Positions 24,534 through 32,402 of a stretch of DNA of 32,402 bases are shown here, one piece after another (the stretch's first letter is position 1; each line of letters starts with the position of its first letter). The translations under genes and the position numbers were made by a program. This stretch comes from Mycobacterium sp. Marseille-P9652 (GTDB lineage Bacteria > Actinomycetota > Actinomycetes > Mycobacteriales > Mycobacteriaceae). Under the pieces are notes generated by a model, which was given only the letters and a program-made list of their open reading frames with translations, had not been told where the DNA came from and searched no databases. The stretch covers positions 1-32,402 of the forward strand of contig NZ_CACRUY010000053.1 of assembly GCF_902652685.1 (NCBI RefSeq), written 5' to 3'.

Positions 24534-25346
24534 ATGAGCGCACCGGTACCTCACGTTCCGCCTCCCGCTCCCGGCGACAGTCCGCCGGGGGCCGACGCGG
24601 TCATGATGCTGACCGGTGAGCGCACCATCCCCGGCCTGGACATCGAGAACTACTGGTTTCGCCGCCACGAGGTCGTCTACCAGCGGCTTGCCGGGCTGTG
24701 CGCCGGCCGCGAGGTGCTCGAGGCCGGGTGCGGCGAGGGGTACGGCGCCGACCTGATCGCCGGCGTGGCCGGCCGGGTCGTCGCGCTGGACTATGACGCG
24801 GCCGCCGTCGCGCACGTCCGCGCCCGCTACCCCAGGGTCGAGGTCATGCAGGCCAACCTCGCCGAGCTGCCCCTGCCCGACGGGTCGGTCGATATTGTGG
24901 TGAACTTCCAAGTCATCGAGCACTTGTGGGACCAGCCACAATTCGTCGCCGAATGCGCGCGGGTGCTGCGGCCGTCCGGCCTGCTGATGATCTCCACGCC
25001 CAACCGGATCACGTTCTCGCCGGGCCGCGACACCCCGATCAACCCGTTCCACACCCGCGAGCTCAACGCCGCCGAGCTCACCGAACTGCTCGTCGGCGCG
25101 GGCTTTCGCGACGTGCGGGTGAGCGGCCTGTTCCACGGCCCCCGCCTGCGGGAGATGGACGCCCGCCACGGCGGCTCGGTTATCGACGCGCAGATCGAGC
25201 GGGCGATGGCCGATTCGCCGTGGCCGCCGGAGCTGGCGGCCGACGTCGCCGCGGTCCGCACCGACGACTTCGAGCTCGTGGAGGCGGGCGCCGGCCGCGA
25301 CGTCGACCAGAGCCTGGACCTCGTCGCGATCGCGGTGCGGCCGTGA
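24534..25346 (+). CDS. SAM-dependent methyltransferase of the MGLP cluster (Rv3030 family)
   Basis: 270 aa, class I methyltransferase. Motif I EAGCGEGYG is at 63-71, followed by VVALDYDAAAVAHVR (motif II) and LPLPDGSVDIVVNFQVIEHL (motif IV region). Orthologous in type and position to M. tuberculosis Rv3030, which lies with the glucan genes of methylglucose lipopolysaccharides. It probably O-methylates glucose units of these cytosolic fatty-acyl-binding polymers. Start at ATG 24534, preceded by a likely -10 but no ribosome site. Its TGA overlaps the GTG of the GH57 gene (GTGA), so the two are coupled. Confidence 0.9.
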   Translation: MSAPVPHVPPPAPGDSPPGADAVMMLTGERTIPGLDIENYWFRRHEVVYQRLAGLCAGREVLEAGCGEGYGADLIAGVAGRVVALDYDAAAVAHVRARYPRVEVMQANLAELPLPDGSVDIVVNFQVIEHLWDQPQFVAECARVLRPSGLLMISTPNRITFSPGRDTPINPFHTRELNAAELTELLVGAGFRDVRVSGLFHGPRLREMDARHGGSVIDAQIERAMADSPWPPELAADVAAVRTDDFELVEAGAGRDVDQSLDLVAIAVRP

Positions 25347-26914
25347 GCACGCCGGCGGGCCGGGTGCCCGGTCTCTTCACGCTGGTGCTGCACACCCACC
25401 TGCCCTGGCTGGCCCATCACGGCCGCTGGCCCGTCGGCGAGGAATGGCTGTACCAGTCCTGGGCCGGGGCCTACCTGCCGCTGATTCGCGTCCTGCGGAC
25501 CCTGGCCGACGAGGGCCGCGAGGCCCTGCTGACGCTCGGCGTCACCCCGGTGGTCAACGCCCAGCTCGACGACCCGTACTGCCTCGACGGCATGCACCAC
25601 TGGCTGGCCAACTGGCACTTGCGGGCGGCCGAGGCGGCCAGCGTCCGCTCGATTCCCCGGTCGAAGTCGGCCGGCTACGCGTCGTGCACGCCGGAGGCGT
25701 TGCGGGAGTTCGGGATTCGCGAGTGCAAGGAGGCCGATCGGGCGCTCGACGACTTTTCCATCCTGTGGCGCCACGGCGGCAGCCCTCTGCTGCGCGAGCT
25801 CGTCGACGCCCGAAGCGTGGAGCTGCTCGGCGGCCCGCTAGCGCACCCCTTCCAGCCGCTGCTGGCGCCCAGGCTGCGCGAGTTCGCGCTGCGGGAGGGC
25901 CTGGCCGACGCGAAGCAGCGGGTGGCGCACCAACCGACCGGCATCTGGGCGCCCGAATGCGCCTACGCCCCCGGCCTCGAATTCGACTACGCCGCAGCGG
26001 GTGTCACCCACTTCATGGTCGACGGCCCGTCGCTGCACGGCGACACCGCGCTCGGCCGGCCCGTCGGCGACAGCGACGTCGTCGCGTTCGGCCGCGACCT
26101 TCAGGTCAGCTACCGGGTGTGGTCGCCGAAGTCCGGCTACCCCGGGCACGCCGCCTACCGCGACTTCCACACCTACGACCACCTCACCGGGCTGAAGCCC
26201 GCCCGCGTCACCGGCCGCAACGTGGCCTCCGACGGCAAGGCGCCCTACGATCCCGAGCGCGCGAGCCGCGCCGTCGACGTCCACGTCGCCGACTTCGTCG
26301 AGGTGGTCCGGTCCCGGCTGACGAGCGAGTCCGAGCGCATCGGCCGGCCCGCCCACGTCGTCGCGGCCTTCGACACCGAGCTGTTCGGCCACTGGTGGCA
26401 CGAGGGCCCCGCGTGGCTTGAGCGGGTGCTGCGCGCCCTGCCCGAGGCGGGGGTGCGGGTGGGCACGCTGACCGACGCGATCGCCGACGGGTTCGTCGGC
26501 CACCCGGTCGCGCTGCCGCCCAGCTCGTGGGGCTCCGGCAAGGACTGGCAGGTGTGGGCCGGCGAGCAGGTGGCCGACCTCGTCACGCTCAACGCCGAGG
26601 TGGTGGACACCGCCCTGACCACGGTCGATAAAGCCCTCGCGCACAGCGGCGGCCCGCTGCCGCGCGACCGCGTCGCCGACCAGATCCTGCGCGAGACCCT
26701 GCTGACCGTCTCCAGCGACTGGCCGTTCATGGTGAGCAAGGACTCGGCCGCCGACTACGCGCGCTACCGCGCCCACCTACACGCCCACGCGACCCGCGAG
26801 ATCGCCGGGGCGCTCGCGTCGGGCCGCCGCGACACCGCCGAGCGGCTGGCCGACGGCTGGAACCGCGCCGACGGCCTGTTCGGCGCGCTCGATGCGCGGA
26901 GGCTGCCGCGGTGA
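25343..26914 (+). CDS. GH57 1,4-alpha-glucan branching enzyme-like protein (Rv3031 family)
   Basis: 523 aa. Glycoside hydrolase family 57 fold. LVLHTHLPWL (14-23) is conserved region 1. The nucleophile is E205 in GIWAPECAYAPG and the acid/base is D344 in VAAFDTELFGHWWHEG. The C-terminal helical domain contains WGSGKDWQVW. M. tuberculosis Rv3031, about the same length, is regarded as the branching enzyme of MGLP. The GTG at 25343 overlaps the methyltransferase stop; the upstream open frame is a shadow. All catalytic residues are present, so an active enzyme is expected. Confidence 0.92.
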   Translation: MSTPAGRVPGLFTLVLHTHLPWLAHHGRWPVGEEWLYQSWAGAYLPLIRVLRTLADEGREALLTLGVTPVVNAQLDDPYCLDGMHHWLANWHLRAAEAASVRSIPRSKSAGYASCTPEALREFGIRECKEADRALDDFSILWRHGGSPLLRELVDARSVELLGGPLAHPFQPLLAPRLREFALREGLADAKQRVAHQPTGIWAPECAYAPGLEFDYAAAGVTHFMVDGPSLHGDTALGRPVGDSDVVAFGRDLQVSYRVWSPKSGYPGHAAYRDFHTYDHLTGLKPARVTGRNVASDGKAPYDPERASRAVDVHVADFVEVVRSRLTSESERIGRPAHVVAAFDTELFGHWWHEGPAWLERVLRALPEAGVRVGTLTDAIADGFVGHPVALPPSSWGSGKDWQVWAGEQVADLVTLNAEVVDTALTTVDKALAHSGGPLPRDRVADQILRETLLTVSSDWPFMVSKDSAADYARYRAHLHAHATREIAGALASGRRDTAERLADGWNRADGLFGALDARRLPR

Positions 26915-27005
26915 GGTCTCGCGCTCCCCGCGAGCGTGCATGTTTGTACGACGACACGCCGTACCGGGCGGCATTCTGCGCACGTTCGCGAAGAGTGGCC
27001 CGCGC

Positions 27006-28250
27006 GTGAAAGTCCTCATGGTCTCGTGGGAGTACCCGCCGGTCGTGATCGGCGGGCTGGGCCGGCACGTCCATCACCTGTCGACCGCCCTGGCCGCCGC
27101 CGGGCACGACGTCGTCGTGCTCTCGCGCCGGCCGACGGGCACCGACGCCGGCACGCACCCGTGCACCGACGAAGTCGTCGAGGGCGTCCGCGTGATCGCG
27201 GCGGCGCACGACCCGCACGAATTCACATTTACCGACGACATGATGGCCTGGACCCTGGCGATGGGCCACGCGATGATCCGGGCCGGCATGTCACTCAAGA
27301 AGCCGGGCGGCCGCCGCCCCTGGCGGCCCGACGTCGTCCACGCCCACGACTGGCTGGTGGCCCACCCGGCGATCGCGTTGGCCCAATTCTACGACACGCC
27401 AGTGGTTTCCACGATCCATGCCACCGAAGCCGGCCGGCATTCCGGCTGGGTCAGCGGGGCGACCAGCCGCCAGGTGCACGCGGTCGAGTCGTGGCTGGTG
27501 CGCGAATCCGATTCGCTGATCGCCTGTTCGGCGTCGATGGCCGACGAGATCACCGAGTTGTTCGGCCCCGGACTGGCCGGAATCACGGTGATCCGCAACG
27601 GCATCGAGGTCGACCGGTGGCCATTCGCGCCGCGCCGGCCGCGCGGCGGCCCTCCCGAGCTGCTGTACCTGGGGCGGCTGGAGTACGAGAAGGGCGTGCA
27701 CGACGCCATCGCCGCGCTGCCGCGCATCAGGCGCGCCCACCCCGGCACGACGCTGACCATCGCCGGGGAGGGCACGCAGCAGCGGTTCCTGGTCGAGCAG
27801 GCCCGTAAGCACAAGGTGCTCAAGGCAACTCGGTTCGCCGGGCACCTCGACCACGGCGAGCTGTTGGAGGCGTTGCACCGGGCCGACGTCGCGGTGCTGC
27901 CCAGCCACTACGAGCCGTTCGGGATCGTCGCGCTGGAGGCCGCGGCGGCCGGCATCCCGCTGGTGACGTCGAACATCGGCGGGCTCGGCGAGGCCGTCAT
28001 CGACGGGCAGACGGGCGTGTCGTTTCCGCCGCGCGACATAGCCAAGCTCGCCTCGGCGGTCTGCCGCGTGCTCGACGACCCGGACGCCGCACAGCGCCGC
28101 GCCGCGCAGCCCCGCCTGCGGCTCACGGCGGACTTCGACTGGCGGACGGTGGCCGCCCAGACCGCGCAGGTGTACGTGGCGGCCAAGCGCGGCGAGCGCG
28201 AGCCGCGGCCGCGGCTGCCCATCGTGGAGCACGCGCTGCCCGACCGCTAA
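27006..28250 (+). CDS. GT4 alpha-1,4-glucosyltransferase (Rv3032 family)
   Basis: 414 aa, GT-B fold. The N-terminus MKVLMVSWEYPPVVIGGLGR has the glycine loop GGLGRH (16-21). VVHAHDWLVAH (110-120) and STIHATEAGRHSGW (135-148) are glycogen-synthase-like. LPSHYEPFGIVALEA (298-312) holds the E303-x7-E311 motif. M. tuberculosis Rv3032, also 414 aa, elongates the alpha-1,4-glucan of MGLP and contributes to glycogen/capsular glucan. The GTG at 27006 fits that length; an ATG at 26940 would add 22 residues of uncertain value. The 91 bp before the start are free of any gene I recognise. Likely in one operon with the two preceding genes. Confidence 0.92.
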   Translation: MKVLMVSWEYPPVVIGGLGRHVHHLSTALAAAGHDVVVLSRRPTGTDAGTHPCTDEVVEGVRVIAAAHDPHEFTFTDDMMAWTLAMGHAMIRAGMSLKKPGGRRPWRPDVVHAHDWLVAHPAIALAQFYDTPVVSTIHATEAGRHSGWVSGATSRQVHAVESWLVRESDSLIACSASMADEITELFGPGLAGITVIRNGIEVDRWPFAPRRPRGGPPELLYLGRLEYEKGVHDAIAALPRIRRAHPGTTLTIAGEGTQQRFLVEQARKHKVLKATRFAGHLDHGELLEALHRADVAVLPSHYEPFGIVALEAAAAGIPLVTSNIGGLGEAVIDGQTGVSFPPRDIAKLASAVCRVLDDPDAAQRRAAQPRLRLTADFDWRTVAAQTAQVYVAAKRGEREPRPRLPIVEHALPDR

Positions 28251-28260
28251 CGTTCGAAGC

Positions 28261-29601
28261 ATGGGCCTGGAATATTCGAGCGTCGTCGACGCACCGATCG
28301 ACGACGTCTTCGCCTGGCACGCGAGGCCGGGAGCGTTCGCCCGGCTCTCGCCGCCCTGGCAGCCGATGCGACTGGTCAGCGAGGCCACCTCGCTGCGCGA
28401 CGGGCGCGCGACGCTCGCGCTGCCCGGCGGCTTGCGGTGGGTCGCCGTGCACGACGCGGGAGGCTACGACCCGCCGCACCGTTTCGTCGACACCATCGGC
28501 GGCGACGGCGCGGCCACGCTGCCGACCCGGATCGCCATGCGCTGGCGGCACACTCACGATTTCGAGGACGCCGGCGGTAACCGGACGCGCGTCATCGACC
28601 GGGTCGACACCCCGGTGCCCGGGTCGATGCTGCGCCCCATGTTCGTCTACCGGCACCGCCAGCTGGCCGACGACCTGGCCGCTCACCGGCTGGCCGCCGA
28701 GAACGGCCTGACGCCGAAGACCATCGCCGTCACGGGATCGTCGGGACTGGTCGGTTCGGCGTTGACCGCCTTCCTGAGCACCGGCGGTCACCGCGTGATC
28801 CGGCTCGTCCGTGGGGAACCCCGGGGCGCCGACGAACGCCGCTGGGACACCGGTGACCCGGACCCGGGCCTGCTCGACGGTGTTGACGCGGTGATCCACC
28901 TGGCGGGCGCCTCGATCGCCGGCCGGTTCACCGACAAGCACCGAAAAGACATCCGCGACAGCAGGATCGAACCGACGCGGCGGCTGGCCAAACTCGTCGG
29001 CCGCGCCGGAGGCGTGCTCATCTCCGCCTCGGCGATCGGCTACTACGGATACGACCGCGGCGACGAGATCCTCACCGAGGACAGCGACCGCGGCGACGGG
29101 TTCCTGGCCGACGTCGTCGCGGACTGGGAGGACGCCACCTCCCCCGCCGCATCGTCCGGGGCGCGAGTGGTGCTGGTGCGCACGGGAATCGTGCAATCAC
29201 CCCGCGGCGGCACGCTGCGGCTCATGCGCCCGCTGTTCGGCGCGGGCCTGGGTGGCCGGCTGGGCGACGGCCGGCAGTGGCTGTCCTGGATCGGCATCGA
29301 CGACCTGGTGGACGTCTACCACCGCGCCCTATGGGACACCGCGCTGTCCGGGCCGGTGAACGCCGTTGCGCCGCAACCGGTTCGCAACGCCGAATACACC
29401 CGCACGCTCGCCCGCGTGCTGCACCGCCCCGCGGTGCTGCCCGTGCCGTCGCTGGGCCCGAAGGTCCTGCTCGGCGCGCAGGGCGCGCGTGAACTCGCGA
29501 GCGCCAGCCAACGGGTACTTCCCCACAAGCTCGACCAGGCCGGGCACCGGTTCCGCCAACCCGCGCTCGAGCCGGCGCTGCGTCACCTGCTGGGCCGCTA
29601 G
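28261..29601 (+). CDS. SRPBCC domain fused to TIGR01777-type NAD(P)-dependent epimerase
   Basis: 446 aa, two parts. Residues 1-145 form a SRPBCC/START domain (EYSSVVDAPIDDVFAWHARP, LPTRIAMRWRHTHDF). Residues 154-446 form a TIGR01777 (SulA/YfcH) short-chain dehydrogenase-type epimerase with dinucleotide loop TGSSGLVGSA (158-167), VIHLAGASIAGRF, SASAIGYYG and WLSWIGIDDLVDVYHRAL. Single-domain TIGR01777 proteins are about 300 aa, so the fusion explains the length. The SRPBCC domain could deliver or sense the substrate of the epimerase; the substrate is unknown. The ATG at 28261 follows the glucosyltransferase by 10 bp, so it may be transcribed with the MGLP genes. It ends 4 bp from the convergent epimerase gene. 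Confidence 0.9.
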   Translation: MGLEYSSVVDAPIDDVFAWHARPGAFARLSPPWQPMRLVSEATSLRDGRATLALPGGLRWVAVHDAGGYDPPHRFVDTIGGDGAATLPTRIAMRWRHTHDFEDAGGNRTRVIDRVDTPVPGSMLRPMFVYRHRQLADDLAAHRLAAENGLTPKTIAVTGSSGLVGSALTAFLSTGGHRVIRLVRGEPRGADERRWDTGDPDPGLLDGVDAVIHLAGASIAGRFTDKHRKDIRDSRIEPTRRLAKLVGRAGGVLISASAIGYYGYDRGDEILTEDSDRGDGFLADVVADWEDATSPAASSGARVVLVRTGIVQSPRGGTLRLMRPLFGAGLGGRLGDGRQWLSWIGIDDLVDVYHRALWDTALSGPVNAVAPQPVRNAEYTRTLARVLHRPAVLPVPSLGPKVLLGAQGARELASASQRVLPHKLDQAGHRFRQPALEPALRHLLGR

Positions 29602-29605
29602 GCGC

Positions 29606-30679
29606 TCAGGGCACGTGCCGCGTCGTCAGCGGCCCGGCGGCCACATCGCGGTTGAGGGCGCGGACGAACGACCGCGGCCGCAGCACCGGGCTCTCGGCCC
29701 CGCGGCCGTGCATCATGCCGTCCACAAGCTCGGCCAGCGCGTCCACCGCGTTGTGGCGCGGCGACCAGCCGAGCTCCGCCCGCGCCCGGTCGGTGGCCAG
29801 CAGCGGCACCGCGAACGCGAGGTCCAGCCAGCCGCGGTCGATGGGCTGCAGCCTCGCCCGCCACGAGACGTCCACCAGCGCTCCCAGCAGGCCCGAGGGA
29901 ACGTGAATCGGCCGCGCCCGCAACACCTTTGCGATGTCGTCGCGCCGCACGGGCGGCTCGTCGGCCAGGTTGAACGGCCCCAGCGCGCGACGCTCGATCG
30001 CCCTGACGCAGGCGTCCGCCACGTCGTCGGCGTGGATCATCGGGATGGCCAGCCGGCGGTCCATCGGCAGCACCGGCAGTAACCGGGCCAGGCGCGGGTC
30101 GAGGTAGGCCGGCAGGGTGTAGCGCCGCAATCCGGTTGCGGCGTCGCGCTGCACGATCAGTCCGGGCCGCATGCGGGTGATGCCGACGCCGTCGGGGTGG
30201 CGCGCCTCGTAGTCGTCGAGGATGCGCTCGACGGCCGATTTCGCCCTGCTGTAGGCCGAGGAGGGCAGCCCCGCGGTCGACCACGTCTCGTCGACCTTGC
30301 GGCCGTAGGCCCCCGGCGCGTAGGTGCCGACCGACGACATGTGCACCAGGTGGGGCACCTTGGCGGCGTGCGCCGCGCCCAGCACCGCCGAGCTCCCGCC
30401 GACGGCGACCGCGTCCAGGTACCGCACGTTGCGGGTCGGCTGAAACCCCCACGCCAGGTGCACGACGCACGAGGCGCCGCGAAAGACGTTGCGCAGCTTG
30501 GCTTCCGCGTGCGGGTCCGCCAGGTCCAGCTGATGCCAGTAGACGGACGCGTACTCGCCGTGCGCCGGCGGCTGCCGCCGGGTGATCCCGACGATGTCAT
30601 AGCCGTCGGTGGCGAGCGCGCGCAGCAGCGCGGTGCCGACGTTGCCGCTGGCCCCGGTGATGACGATTCGTTTCGGCAC
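29606..30679 (-). CDS. NAD-dependent epimerase/dehydratase (extended SDR)
   Basis: 357 aa. Rossmann loop ITGASGNVG (7-15), SSVG (115-118) and catalytic Y143-x3-K147 in SAYSRAKSAVE mark an extended short-chain dehydrogenase. VIGITRR-type second strand (IVGITRRQPP) and IPMIHADDVADACVRAI complete the fold. The last 40 residues (after DALAELVDGM) lie outside the core. Substrate unknown; sugar or sterol-type substrates are possible in this family. The GTG at 30679 gives MPKRIVITG; further upstream frame overlaps another gene and lacks features. It lies 2 nt after the stop of the preceding gene, so the two form an operon. Confidence 0.9.
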   Translation of the reverse strand: MPKRIVITGASGNVGTALLRALATDGYDIVGITRRQPPAHGEYASVYWHQLDLADPHAEAKLRNVFRGASCVVHLAWGFQPTRNVRYLDAVAVGGSSAVLGAAHAAKVPHLVHMSSVGTYAPGAYGRKVDETWSTAGLPSSAYSRAKSAVERILDDYEARHPDGVGITRMRPGLIVQRDAATGLRRYTLPAYLDPRLARLLPVLPMDRRLAIPMIHADDVADACVRAIERRALGPFNLADEPPVRRDDIAKVLRARPIHVPSGLLGALVDVSWRARLQPIDRGWLDLAFAVPLLATDRARAELGWSPRHNAVDALAELVDGMMHGRGAESPVLRPRSFVRALNRDVAAGPLTTRHVP

Positions 30680-30681
30680 GG

Positions 30682-31347
30682 CTACTGGGCGTCCCGGCCG
30701 TCGCGGCTGCGCTGGTACGCGCTGGCCCGAAGGCTGGCGAGCCAACCCGGCGAAAGGCTCACGCCGGGTGCGGTGTTGACCACGGGATCGAACGACTGCT
30801 CCCCGTCCAGCATGCGGGTCAGCGTCAGACGACCCAACGGCGTGAAATCGCCTCTGCCACAGGCCTGGTCGAGGGTCACCTCGACCCCGTCCTCCTCGAT
30901 GCGGCGGCGAACAGCGTCGAGCGACAGGCCCAGCCCGTCGATGTCGGTGACGATCCGGACCCGAAGCCACCAGTTGCGCCCCTCGTAGTGCAGGCCCATC
31001 AACGTGGTCAGGGTGTGCCCGGCCCAGGAGGTGACCGGCCGCAGGGCCACCGCGCGGGACAGCACCCCCGAGCCCGAGGAGACCAGCAGGATGTCCCAGG
31101 GGTCAGCCGCGCCCGGCGGCGTCACGCGGATCGCCAGGCCGATGAGATCGGGGAGCGCCCCGGGCGTTCCGGTGGCCTTCGACACCCGCGCGACGACGTC
31201 CGACGAAGGGATCGGCAGGCCCTCACCCTCGGGCGCGGTCCGTTCGATGGAGCCTTCGGCCAGGACGCCAAGCGGGTGGAAAAACCGCTTGCCGCGGATC
31301 GCGGACCCCCACTCGAAGGGCAGGGCGACGATGTCGGAAACGTTCAC
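30682..31347 (-). CDS. Hypothetical protein, catalase-like motif, first gene of the epimerase operon
   Basis: 221 aa from GTG 31347; exact function unknown. RVSKATGTPGALPDLIGLAI (54-73) resembles the segment before the haem pocket in the catalase/peroxidase fold, but there is no obvious catalytic His-Asn pair or proximal Tyr motif, so an enzyme role is not claimed. DPWDILLVSSGSG and LTTLMGLHYEGRNWWLRVRI look like beta-barrel strands, in agreement with a catalase-like or lipocalin-like barrel. No signal or membrane helix. The start is uncertain: ATG 31440 adds a Pro/Gly-rich 31-residue leader, and the frame is open to 31560. Two nt separate it from the epimerase. Confidence 0.65.
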   Translation of the reverse strand: MNVSDIVALPFEWGSAIRGKRFFHPLGVLAEGSIERTAPEGEGLPIPSSDVVARVSKATGTPGALPDLIGLAIRVTPPGAADPWDILLVSSGSGVLSRAVALRPVTSWAGHTLTTLMGLHYEGRNWWLRVRIVTDIDGLGLSLDAVRRRIEEDGVEVTLDQACGRGDFTPLGRLTLTRMLDGEQSFDPVVNTAPGVSLSPGWLASLRASAYQRSRDGRDAQ

Positions 31348-31693
31348 TGGCGGCGGGTTCCCGTTTCCCTCGCCCGGAAACTCTGGCGGCGCCAGGCCGT
31401 GGTCACCCGGGGAACGCCGTCCGGCCGGAGGTTCTCGCATCCAACCGGAGTGCCGCGCCACCCTCCCTGGCTGCATGTCGGTGGCGTTGAGCGACCTTCG
31501 TCCCGCGTGCCCACAGTTGGGCCATTCACCATGGCGGCTCGAGCCGGCACGGGTGGCCAAGCACGGACACAGAACGAAACGCCGACCAACCCTCGGCTAC
31601 CTGAAGTTTGCTGGCACGCGGCTGGCGCGATCGAGCGGCGTTCGATGCAAGCCCGTCCACCGACATACCGCGAGCGCTGTAGAAGAGAGTATT

Positions 31694-31718
31694 CCAAGGC
31701 TTTCCCCGGGAACCTTGG
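31694..31718. repeat. CCAAGG/CCTTGG hairpin followed by a T-rich run
   Basis: CCAAGG (31694-31699) pairs with CCTTGG (31713-31718), with inner TTCC/GGAA pairing and a 2-nt bulge. TTTATTAGTTT follows on the plus strand, as in an intrinsic terminator, but no plus-strand gene ends here. It may close a short unannotated RNA or act as a protein site. Confidence 0.4.
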
Positions 31719-31911
31719 TTTATTAGTTTCGCTCACCACCTTTTTCGCCGTGTTCGCTCCCGGCTCATTTCCCTTGAGGTTTTGAAACTTGAGCTTTCAG
31801 GTGTGCTTAGGCAAGCCTTTGCGATGCCCCCCGGGGTGTGATGAATGCACAGTCCTCAGTTTGCCGGTGACTAGTCAAAATACGAAACATTCGGCGTACA
31901 GTCCGCCGTGA

Positions 31912-31927
31912 CCTAGCCGAAACTAGG
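31912..31927 (+). promoter_or_regulatory. CCTAG-N6-CTAGG dyad before the PE_PGRS gene
   Basis: A 5-6-5 inverted repeat ends 31 bp upstream of the PE start codon. GTACAGT (31896-31902) just before it contains TACAGT, a possible TAnnnT -10 element, so the dyad would lie in the 5' leader or over the start site of transcription. Confidence 0.35.
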
Positions 31928-31958
31928 CATTTTCACGTGTGTGTGACGGGAGCCCCAC

Positions 31959-32402
31959 ATGTCGTCTTTCGTGTTCGTTTCGCCAGATGTCCTGTCGTCG
32001 GCGTCGCAGGATCTCGAGAATCTCGGGACGGCGATTCGGTCGGCGCACCTGACGGCGGCGGGGGCGACGACATCAGTGGTGGCCGCGGCTCAGGACGAGG
32101 TGTCGGCCGCGATTGCGGCGCTGTTCGGCACCTACGGACAGCAGTTCCAGTCGCTCGGGACGCAGGTGTCGGCGTATCACGACCAGTTCGTCGCGGCCCT
32201 GAACTCCGGCGGGCTGCTGTACACGGCCACCGAGGCCGCCAACGCCTCGCCGTTGCAGGCGGCGGCGTCGGCGGCGGCGGGCATCCAGGATGCGATCAAC
32301 GGACCGTTCGTGACATTCACCGGGCGCCCGCTGTACGGGGATGGTGCGAACGGTGCGGCCGGTACGGGGCAGGCGGGTGGCCCGGGTGGCTGGCTGTGGG
32401 GT
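31959..32402 (+). CDS. PE_PGRS family protein, truncated by the window end
   Basis: 148 codons are visible and the frame runs off the window. The first 95 or so residues are a PE domain ([20 protein letters not shown], then helices rich in Ala), which pairs with PPE partners or guides secretion through type VII systems. The name-giving Pro-Glu pair is Pro9-Asp10 here. The linker [20 protein letters not shown] followed by GWLWG is the standard PE_PGRS junction, after which Gly-rich repeats are expected. The ribosome site GGGAG lies 6 nt before ATG 31959. PE_PGRS proteins are surface-exposed or secreted in pathogenic slow growers; the specific role here cannot be inferred. Confidence 0.92.
   Translation, partial: MSSFVFVSPDVLSSASQDLENLGTAIRSAHLTAAGATTSVVAAAQDEVSAAIAALFGTYGQQFQSLGTQVSAYHDQFVAALNSGGLLYTATEAANASPLQAAASAAAGIQDAINGPFVTFTGRPLYGDGANGAAGTGQAGGPGGWLWG

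Larger units (their letters stand above)
31348..31958. other. 611-bp region without a recognised gene
   Basis: I see no convincing gene here. The stretch 31348-31560 could extend the minus-strand hypothetical gene. From about 31680 the composition drops toward AT-rich and contains a hairpin (31694-31718), repeated CTTGAG words around 31774-31795, a TTAGGCAAGCCT element (31807-31818), an ACTAGT at 31870 and a CCTAG/CTAGG dyad (31912-31927). It appears to be the control region of the PE_PGRS gene. Confidence 0.5.

Noticed and set aside
26892-27005. N-terminal extension of the MGLP glucosyltransferase
   Set aside because: The 414-aa form from GTG 27006 matches the M. tuberculosis length and N-terminus; the extension resembles no GT4 domain.
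31344-31739. 131-codon minus-strand ORF before the PE_PGRS gene
   Set aside because: No domain, Arg-rich, with weak codon preference; it overlaps the AT-rich control region and an unexplained hairpin.

Overview
The window looks like chromosome from a slow-growing, non-tuberculosis Mycobacterium. It is strongly GC-rich, uses many GTG starts, and has long runs of genes joined by 4-bp ATGA/GTGA overlaps. Gene order matches the M. tuberculosis Rv3010c-Rv3032 neighbourhood: pfkA, gatA, gatC, the ACT-domain gene, ligA, the MetE-like gene, an lpqA-like lipoprotein, mnmA, iscS, a PlsC/GNAT pair, fixB, fixA and the three-gene methylglucose lipopolysaccharide (MGLP) block. The right edge holds the start of a PE_PGRS gene. 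These families are typical of M. kansasii/M. marinum/M. tuberculosis-type lineages. I cannot name the species.

Layout. 1-3241: a partial Pro-rich reading frame, then pfkA, gatA and gatC, all on the minus strand. 3275-8616: a six-gene minus-strand MoxR operon (MoxR ATPase, DUF58 protein, one-TM protein, two VWA-like membrane proteins, one-TM TPR-like protein) that sits between gatC and the ACT gene, where M. tuberculosis has nothing comparable. 8676-12828: the ACT-domain protein (+), a GT4 glycosyltransferase (-) and the NAD-dependent DNA ligase ligA (-). 12902-14794: an ArsR repressor with its SRPBCC partner under twin palindromic operators, then a methionine-synthase-like protein. 14886-15828: an LpqA-type lipoprotein and a DUF4190 membrane protein. 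The ESX/PPE and IS block found here in M. tuberculosis is absent.

15889-19862: mnmA and iscS (tRNA 2-thiolation), then a PlsC acyltransferase and an OlsB-like GNAT acyltransferase. 19863-20593 is a regulatory region holding several dyads and a candidate small ORF. It is followed by a two-gene operon for an iron-sulfur photolyase/cryptochrome-type protein and an SRPBCC protein. A bidirectional terminator separates this from etfA/etfB (fixB/fixA), which are transcribed toward it. 24534-28250 carries the MGLP methyltransferase, GH57 branching enzyme and alpha-1,4-glucosyltransferase. 28261-31347 departs from M. tuberculosis order: an SRPBCC-TIGR01777 fusion converges on an NAD-epimerase/hypothetical pair. 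31348-31958 is a long AT-richer promoter region in front of the truncated PE_PGRS gene.

The most rewarding parts are the inserted MoxR/VWA/TPR operon with degenerate metal sites; the ArsR operator whose spacer contains the Shine-Dalgarno sequence; a second RBS-containing hairpin before the DUF4190 gene; the nested symmetric dyad upstream of the photolyase-type gene; the out-of-frame small hydrophobic peptide beside it; and a shared terminator family with CGCAAAAGCAC arms.
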